The position numbers and the translations under genes are program-made. From Monodelphis domestica (taxonomy: Eukaryota; Chordata; Mammalia; Didelphimorphia; Didelphidae), in contig NC_077230.1 in NCBI RefSeq assembly GCF_027887165.1, positions 347,071,989 through 347,135,988 on the forward strand: DNA of 64,000 nucleotides, in the 5' to 3' direction. Shown here in pieces: positions 58,635 to 64,000 of the stretch. Position 1 is the first letter of the stretch. Every line of letters begins with the position of its first letter. The notes under the pieces were generated by a model. The model made no database searches and was not told the origin of the DNA. It saw nothing but the letters and a program-made list of their open reading frames with translations.

Positions 58635-58770
58635 ACTAACATTATCTCAGTTTATCTTCACAACCACCCTGCGAGGTAGGTGGTCGTGTTATGTATAGGA
58701 GTATATGAGGAAATTGAGGCAGAGGGTAAGTGACTTGTCCAGGATCACATAGCTAGTAAGTGTCTAAGGT
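58635..58770 (-). repeat. MIR-like SINE fragment
   Basis: Contains attatctcagtttatcttca, gaggaaattgaggcagaggg and agtgacttgtccaggatcac, which is the MIR 3' part and core in antisense. It directly abuts the LTR-like block on its left. Confidence 0.75.
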
Positions 58771-58790
58771 CAAATTTGAATTTTTTGGGG

Positions 58791-58909
58791 ACGGGTTATT
58801 TAAAAACCCTCACCTTCTGTCTTAGAATCAACATTAGATATTGGTTTCAAGGCAGAAGAGCAGTAAGGGCTAGGCCATGGAGGTTAAGTGACTTGCCCAG
58901 GGTCACCCA
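58791..58909 (-). mobile_element. Partial marsupial CORE-SINE
   Basis: The tail and middle are present (aaaaccctcaccttctgtct to gtgacttgcccagggtcacc), but the 5' third of the SINE is missing. Confidence 0.75.
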
Positions 58910-59275
58910 TCTGGGTCTTTTTGGATCTGAAATCATATTTCATCTGCAACCAATTCACTGAGAGGCTTGAACGCACCTTGAGAACGCTACAGATCTCACA
59001 AGATCTCAGAGTTAAAAGCAAGCTGATCGATCATCTAGACCCAACTCTTCCTTTTACAGCTGGGGAAACTAAAGCTTGGAGAGACTGGTTACAAGACTTG
59101 TCCAAGGTCACATTGCTAGTAAACAGCAATGTGAGCCCCATTCTACGGACCCTCCGTCCTGTGCCCTTTGTATGAAATCGTCTTTTCTCCCCAGCCTCCA
59201 TCTTTTTCTCACTGTCCTCAGAGGCTCCCATGGAGCCTGGGCCTCCCCTCCCTCCAAGCCTCTGGCCCGCCTCAC

Positions 59276-59450
59276 CAGCAAGCATCTTGTGCACCGGGGG
59301 CGTGATGTCCACCTCAGCCAGCTGCTCGAAGGTGCCCGAGTGGTACAGTCGCACTTGGGCCGTGCTCTGCAGGGCAATCCAGACGCCCAGGCTGGAGTTC
59401 ACCATGCAGGCCACGCTGCGGTTGGGATCCAGGCCGACCTGGAACGCATG
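59276..59450 (-). CDS. ARHGEF17: ARHGEF17 coding exon (third from last): propeller strands
   Basis: This 175-bp exon has a ccccag acceptor and a gtgagg donor on the minus strand. It encodes HAFQVGLDPNRSVACMVNSS, LGVWIALQSTAQVRLYHSGT and FEQLAEVDITPPVHKMLA. The series GVWIALQSTAQVRLYHSGTF followed by LAEVDITPPVHKML is highly characteristic of ARHGEF17 and has a weaker parallel in JIP4. It has higher GC than the surrounding intron, as expected for conserved coding sequence. No frameshift or stop is present. Confidence 0.9.
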
Positions 59451-59529
59451 CTGGGGTGGCGAGGGGTGGGATGGGGAAGAGGGGTGACATTCACTTTTCT
59501 GGGCGCATCTGACATAACGACCTCCTCTT

Positions 59530-59930
59530 CACATATTCCACATTCTATACTGTAGCCAAACTAGCCTACTAGCTGTTCTCTGGGTAGAACATTCCATTTC
59601 CCACCTACAGGCCTTTGCACTGGCTTGTATCCTATGCCTGGACGCTTTCCTTCTTGACCTTCTGAGAATCCCCAGCTGTCTTCAAGGCTCAGCTCATGGG
59701 CGGGCCACCTTCTACGCGAGGTCTCTCCAGATCTCTTCGGTTCCTGACCCCCCCGCCCCGCAAATGAGTCTGCATTTTATATTTATTTATGGGAGTACGT
59801 GTTCCTTCTTCCCCGTAGAATGGGAGCTCCTTAAGGGCAGTGAGTTTTAGGGGTATGCCCAGGGGCCGGCAAAGTGCTTGGCACGTAGTGAGTATTCAGT
59901 TGAATGAATGAATGAACTCAAACGCCTTCA
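59530..59930 (+). repeat. L2 LINE 3'-end-like fragment in ARHGEF17 intron
   Basis: The order ctgttctctgggtagaacat, cctttgcactggcttgt, aaggctcagctcatgg, then tagaatgggagctccttaag and a final tagtgagtattcag is that of the ancient L2 3' end. Confidence 0.7.
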
Positions 59931-60119
59931 GCTCTGGTGTCTCATTTGATTTTCCCAATCAAAGCTTAGGAACGTTAGAGCAAAGCGCTCTGAAACCTGA
60001 GCAAGGCGGGTTTAAGGGAAAAAAACTTAGGAGCTGATCAGCTGATGGGGGGGGGGTGCCGTCCCTAATTCATGCATGGGAAAACTGAGGTCCAGTGAGG
60101 GGAATGACCATTTCCACTT

Positions 60120-60300
60120 TTAGAGCAATTTAAAGTTTTCTGAAGTATTTTCTTTACAGCAATATTGTAGGATAGGGAGGATGGTTAGCCCCATTTTACA
60201 GATGAGGAAACTGAGGCTCAGAGAAGGGAAGTGACTTGCCTCAGCTCACACCACATGGCAGTGGCAGGCCTCCTGATTCAGTTCGGGGCTTTGGCCTCTC
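60120..60300 (-). repeat. MIR-like SINE in ARHGEF17 intron
   Basis: Contains ccccattttacagatgagga followed by aactgaggctcagagaaggg and gtgacttgcc, the MIR core in antisense, ending 60-140 bp before the fourth-from-last coding exon. Confidence 0.8.
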
Positions 60301-60442
60301 CTAGAGCAACCCCTGCCAAGATGGCAAGACTGAGTGCTTAGTGTCTATGGTTCCCAAATGGCCCTCGGTTGAGTCCCCAATCTCATCTAACATGGTACCT
60401 CTCCCTGCTTTGAGGCCCTCTTCCTCCCTTGGCCCCATGTAC

Positions 60443-60591
60443 CTCCTGCTGCAGGCTGCCCGTGTTGAGGACAAAGATTCGGTTTTGGCATCCACACCAT
60501 AGCTTTCCCGACACGGACACCATCTTGGTAACGGGGCTCCCAGGGCTTCCTAGGACTAGTGATTTGGAGTTCTGGGGGTCCCAGAAATGGC
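60443..60591 (-). CDS. ARHGEF17: ARHGEF17 coding exon (fourth from last): propeller strands with WCGC motif
   Basis: This 149-bp exon follows a gggcag acceptor and ends CAGCAGGAG before a gtacat donor, which is a slightly weaker but valid GT site. It encodes GHFWDPQNSKSLVLGSPGSP, then VTKMVSVSGKLWCGCQNRIF and VLNTGSLQQE. KLWCGCQNRIFVLN corresponds to the conserved WCG..N.I.V strand that this family shares with JIP3/JIP4. Phase is 0 at the donor. A neighbouring CTG-rich stretch gives LQQE and is not expanded. Confidence 0.88.
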
Positions 60592-60835
60592 CTGCCCAGG
60601 GAGAGAGGAGAAGAAGAAGAGAGGGCTTGGATGGCCTCCCGTCAGAGTGCTCCCTAGACCCCTCCTCTCCTTCCCCTCTCCCAGGTGCCCTCTGCTTAGG
60701 GATAGCATAGGATGGAAAGAACGGACTAGTCCCAAATCACACAACCACAGCTGGAGTCTGGGTCTCTTTTCTAGGTCGCAGGTGTCCACTTACTTGCCTT
60801 GAACCTAGAAACATCCCGGTCCCCAAGATCCTTAC

Positions 60836-60903
60836 CTGCCTCCCGGTTATAGACCACGAGTTCTCCATTTGCCAGAGACACGAACACCTGGTTATCCAAG
60901 TAC
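60836..60903 (-). CDS. ARHGEF17: ARHGEF17 coding exon (fifth from last): propeller strand
   Basis: This 68-bp exon has a gcttag acceptor and a gtaagg donor on the minus strand. It encodes MYLDNQVFVSLANGELVVYN followed by REA and one base of Gly. VFVSLANGELVVY is the characteristic second-blade motif of this propeller family (compare the VLVALADGTLAIF pattern of JIP proteins). No disruption is seen and the phase fits both neighbours. Confidence 0.88.
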
Positions 60904-61379
60904 CTAAGCGGGGGGATTGGGGGACAGGAAAGGAAGAGTCAGCTTTTCCATGTGGCTGGCACAGGTCCCTGAAAGGAGCTTGAGTTCTTTTGGGGCTCAC
61001 CCATGGCCTCCCCCAAAGAGGACCTCAGGGACGCCCATTAGAATGTGAGAGTGGCGGAGGTGGGCTAAGAGGAGGGCAATGATTGGTTTTCCAGGTACCT
61101 CTGGGCAATTTTACTACTGTAGAATTTAGAATCTCAGAGCTAGGAGCAACCTTAGACATCATCTAAGCCAAACTCTGTTTTACAAATGAAGAAACTCAAG
61201 GCAAGAGAGGAGCGGGGATTTGGTCACAGCTCCGCTTTGTCCCCTAGACCTGGTTTCTCTGCTTCGCCTCCCCCACCCCAGTGCTCCCAATGGGTGCGTG
61301 GGCTTGAGGAGACAGCATTGGGGGTCAGTGGTAGAGTAGTGGGGTAGACAGAATCAGGTGGGAGAAGCCAATGGAAAGT

Positions 61380-61600
61380 TGGGTCAGGGGATTCAGTGCC
61401 AGCTGCTATTTATAGAGTGTTTTAAGGTTTGCAAAATACTTTACATGTATTAACCTATTGGCAAGTGCTTCTGGTATTATCATCCCTATTTTATAGATGA
61501 GAAAAATGAGGCTCAGAGAAATGAGGTGATTTTCCCAGAGTCGCACAGCTAGTAGTGTCACGAGGCTGGATTCAAGCGGTCCAGCTTCTCTCCGCTCCAA
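61380..61600 (-). repeat. MIR-like SINE in ARHGEF17 intron
   Basis: Contains ggtttgcaaaatactttaca, ctattttatagatgagaaaa and gtcgcacagctagtagtgtc, the MIR core in antisense, about 110 bp left of the exon at 61,713. Confidence 0.8.
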
Positions 61601-61712
61601 GCATTAGCCCTCCTCTGTCTCTCACCACCAGGCAGGGCTGCTGGAGTCAGGGGGTTAGTGTCCAGGGGGGCCAGAGGGCTTGGGGGTTCAGGGTCCATGG
61701 CGGGGGGCTTAC

Positions 61713-61799
61713 ATGATGGCTGTGACGGCAGCTGCGTGCTGAAGTTTCATGCTGTTCTTGCGGTTGCGGATGCTGTCCGAGGACTGGTAGACATGGATG
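61713..61799 (-). CDS. ARHGEF17: ARHGEF17 coding exon (sixth from last): propeller strand
   Basis: This 87-bp exon lies between a ctgcag acceptor and a gtaagc donor on the minus strand. Joined to the previous exon it encodes GCIHVYQSSDSIRNRKNSMK followed by LQHAAAVTAI. The frame passes cleanly through both junctions (the previous exon supplies TG, this one ends AT). It continues the first propeller blade begun by WLGTEDG, and the HVYQSSD strand plus LQHAAAVTAI is the blade-to-blade pattern of the JIP/ARHGEF17 propeller family. The 1.2-kb intron to its right contains a CORE-SINE at 62.28-62.48 kb. Confidence 0.88.
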
Positions 61800-62277
61800 C
61801 TGCAGGGACCACAGCCAGGAGACAGATGCCGGTTTCTCCCCTGCCCTTCCCCTTGCCCCTATCCCCGCCTGCGTAACCCAGCCCAAGGCAAACCCAGCCT
61901 TCCTCTGCTGGCTGGTTCTTCCTTTGCTCTGACTCCAGGCCTTCATGCTGAGGCTTAAGACCCCTTAGAGAAGTCAGTCTTTCTGGATGCTGGAAAGTGC
62001 CTTGAGCTCCCACCCTCACACTGTCACCAACCTGCGTCCCTCTGCCATTAACATTCTGGTACCGACTGTCATGTGCTTGGACTACCACAATACCTTTTGG
62101 AGTTTTGTTTTTTCCATTTAAAAAATGGAAGTGATGCTTTTTGGGGAGGCAAATCTGTCAGCCCCTGCTAACAGCCTGCCACCCTTTCCCTCGTCTCTTA
62201 CTGTCACAACCATGGGTGTTTCCAGCAAAACAAAAAACACACTGGCCTAAGAATTACCATCAAATTCAGCATCTTTA

Positions 62278-62481
62278 TTTTTTTTAAACCCTTACCTTCC
62301 ATCTTGGAGTCCATGCTGTGTATTGGCTCCAAGGCAGAAGAGTGGTCAGGGCTAGGCCATGGGGGTCAAGTGACTTGCCCAGGGTCACACAGCTGGGAAG
62401 TGTCTGAGGCCAGATTTGAACCCAGGACCTCCCATCTCTAGGCCTGGCTCTCCATTCACTGAGCTACCCAGCTGCCCCCTC
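62278..62481 (-). mobile_element. Marsupial CORE-SINE with perfect target-site duplication, in ARHGEF17 intron
   Basis: This is a full-length antisense copy from ttttttaaacccttacctt to acccagctgccccc. It is flanked by the 14-bp direct repeat attcagcatcttta at 62,264-62,277 and 62,482-62,495. The exact duplication and low divergence indicate a fairly recent insertion. Confidence 0.95.
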
Positions 62482-63030
62482 ATTCAGCATCTTTAGTCCA
62501 CTAGTCCTTTGCCAAAGGTGGGAGGTCTGCCATTCAATTCTCCTCTTCATCCACTTCAGCTGTTACATGCTTCCAGAACCATCTGTCTTTACTTTGGTTG
62601 TATTATCTGTTGCTACCCTCCTTTTTCAGCCTCATCTTATATTACTACCTTTCATATACTTCAAATTCCAGCCAAATGGGCCTGCCCTCTGTGCAGGATG
62701 TCCTGCAGCTTTGAGGGTTTGCTGCGATGTTTTCTCTGCTCATCCTCGCCTAGACGCTTCCCTGTCCTGGACCTCACAAGGCTCTTTGTCGGAAAGCGCT
62801 CATTTGATCTTGTGTACTTTAGTTATCTGCATAGTCTTCTCCCTCTGCTAGGCTTGGAGCATCTTGAGGGCAGGCATTGTGAGAGTGGAGCACGTGGGAA
62901 GTCCACCTGGCCCAGCTCTGTTGGTGGCACTGTTGGCCTAGGATGCTGAGGTCCTATTGTTGCCTGCTCTGCCTTCCCCCACCCCCAGGCCCTCCCAATC
63001 CACCCCCTGGGGCCATCTGCTTGTGCTTAC

Positions 63031-63280
63031 CAGCCGTCTTCAGTGCCCAGCCACATGGAGCTTTGGTAGGCCTCAGGGTCCATGCTTAGCAGGTCTTCCA
63101 GGCTGCCCCGGGTAAAGGATCCACGGCTAGAACGGCGAAGGGCTCGTCCATCCACAGGGCTACCACCGTGGGGCCCGCTGGGGCCAAAGGAGCCAGACAG
63201 GGGTAGAAAGCCAGGTTCTGGCTCCTCCTCAGAGCTGGTTGTCTCTGCTGTAGCCTCCTTGGAGCTGGGCATCTCCTCAT
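63031..63280 (-). CDS. ARHGEF17: ARHGEF17 coding exon (seventh from last): acidic/Ser-rich linker and start of the beta-propeller
   Basis: Read on the minus strand, this 250-bp exon follows a ctctctccag acceptor and ends at a gtaagc donor. It encodes an acidic, Ser-rich linker (DEEMPSSKEATAETTSSEEE), a basic/Ser stretch (RALRRSSRGSFTRGSLEDLL) that looks like a phosphorylatable hinge, and MWLGTEDG, the first strand of a WD40-like propeller. MWLGT is also typical of the related propellers in JIP3/JIP4 and ARHGEF10. ARHGEF17 is a Rho guanine nucleotide exchange factor with a DH domain, a PH-like region and this C-terminal propeller; the family is known to activate RhoA and to act in endothelial junctions, and ARHGEF17 has also been reported in mitotic Mps1 targeting. 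The exon starts two bases into a codon, so earlier exons lie beyond the right edge. Assignment is from recognition of the joined exon series. Confidence 0.88.
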
Positions 63281-63414
63281 CTGGAGAGAGGGAAAAGGAA
63301 TGTGGACTCCCAGGTCCCTAGATCCCTTGTCCATTTCTCTTTCTTCCTCTTTCCCTTGCATCCTTCCCTTATCCATCCTGTAGATTTGTTTCCATTGTAG
63401 CAGACTTTTTAAAA

Positions 63415-63592
63415 GAATCTTCTGTTCTTACCTTCTGTCCTAGAATCAATACTGTGTATCTGCTCCAAGGTAGAAGAGTGGTAAGGGCTAGGCAACGGGG
63501 ATTAAGTGACTCGCCCAGGATCACACAGCTAGGAAGTGTCTGAAGTCAAATTTGAACCCAGGACCTCCCGGCTCTCAATTCTAGCTGCCCCC
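63415..63592 (-). mobile_element. Marsupial CORE-SINE in ARHGEF17 intron
   Basis: Antisense copy with ttcttaccttctgtcctag, gtgactcgcccaggatcaca and ctagctgccccc. It lies 135 bp upstream of the first visible coding exon and is slightly shortened near the 5' end. Confidence 0.85.
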
Positions 63593-64000
63593 TGTAGCCG
63601 CTTTTTTTCCTGACTCTTTCCACCCTCTACCTTCTTGCTTCCCTGCGCATGAGGATGGGACCACCTTCCAAAGGGAGTGCAAGAGAGAAAGCCTTGGGCA
63701 CTGTGTAACTTCAGGAAAATCCCTTCCTCTCTCTCTCGGCTTCTGTTTCCTTCTTTATTATATAAGGAGGTTGGTTCTCTCAGGGCTCTTCCATCTCCAT
63801 GTTCCTTCCCTGGCTCAAGAAGCTGTCCTGACTCCCCTCAGCCTAGGCATGGAGCAGACGTCATGGAAGTGTGGCCTCTTCAGCCTGGAACATTGAAGGT
63901 CTCTAACCTGGCTGTGCCCTCTTTCTCTCTCCTCATCAGGACCTACTTCTTAGGGTTGGTGGGATGTCAAGGCTGGAAGGGACCTCAGTAGTCATCCAGT

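Larger units (their letters stand above)
56143..59275 (-). other. ARHGEF17 intron with SINEs and an LTR-like block
   Basis: This 3.1-kb intron has canonical ends. It holds MIR-like sequence (56,290-56,460), a CORE-SINE (56,553-56,745), L2-like sequence (56,760-57,060), an LTR-like block (about 57,300-58,625), a MIR (58,635-58,770), a partial CORE-SINE (58,791-58,909) and a second MIR-like piece (58,985-59,130). No additional exon was recognised. Confidence 0.7.

Overview
The window is mammalian nuclear DNA, almost certainly from a marsupial. The base composition, spliced exons, CpG island and dense interspersed repeats are those of a mammal. The commonest repeat is a roughly 200-bp CORE-SINE (a GGGCAGCTGGGTGGCTCAGTG-type 5' end, a MIR-like core and a GGTAAGGGTTTAAAAA tail), present about 20 times. 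Several copies still have clean target-site duplications. A longer CORE-SINE, LINE-1 3' ends, L2-, CR1/L3- and RTE-like pieces, DNA-transposon remnants and probable retroviral LTRs fill much of the rest. Repeat-family names are given from memory of sequence patterns, not from a database search.

The only protein-coding gene I can support is on the minus strand between about 53.66 and 63.28 kb: the last seven coding exons of ARHGEF17 (TEM4, p164-RhoGEF). All seven have consensus splice sites and keep one reading frame, giving about 395 C-terminal residues: an acidic/serine-rich linker and a WD40-like beta-propeller ending in LLLWRV. The DH/PH part of the gene lies beyond the right edge. The last intron (53.85-55.88 kb) holds an unusual degenerate tandem array of ETS-like CAGGAAGT cores.

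From about 52 kb down to 30 kb there is intergenic, repeat-rich DNA, including a rearranged antisense LINE-1 region (36-40 kb), a very long (TTTC)n/(TTC)n tract (40.2-40.7 kb) and a cluster of copies of an unassigned repeat (30.6-33.7 kb). At 29.14-29.72 kb there is a strong CpG island with CRE-like and GC boxes, a G-quadruplex-prone run and two good minus-strand splice donors, so it is a likely promoter and first exon. In other mammals RELT lies directly downstream of ARHGEF17 in the same orientation, so this could be the RELT promoter. I could not find any RELT coding exon in 1-29 kb, so that remains inference.

The interval 1-29 kb has no supportable gene. It contains a GAPDH processed pseudogene at 14.18-15.50 kb split by two SINEs, a 5'-truncated LINE-1 with a 16-bp target-site duplication at 12.0-12.7 kb, a probable LTR at 16.94-17.74 kb, and three large pyrimidine tracts. 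Every long pyrimidine tract in the window has its pyrimidines on the plus strand. I saw no sign of a novel multi-gene system; the most unusual items are the ETS-core array, the unassigned repeat family, an LTR-like block inside an ARHGEF17 intron, and the promoter-proximal Z-DNA/G4 arrangement.
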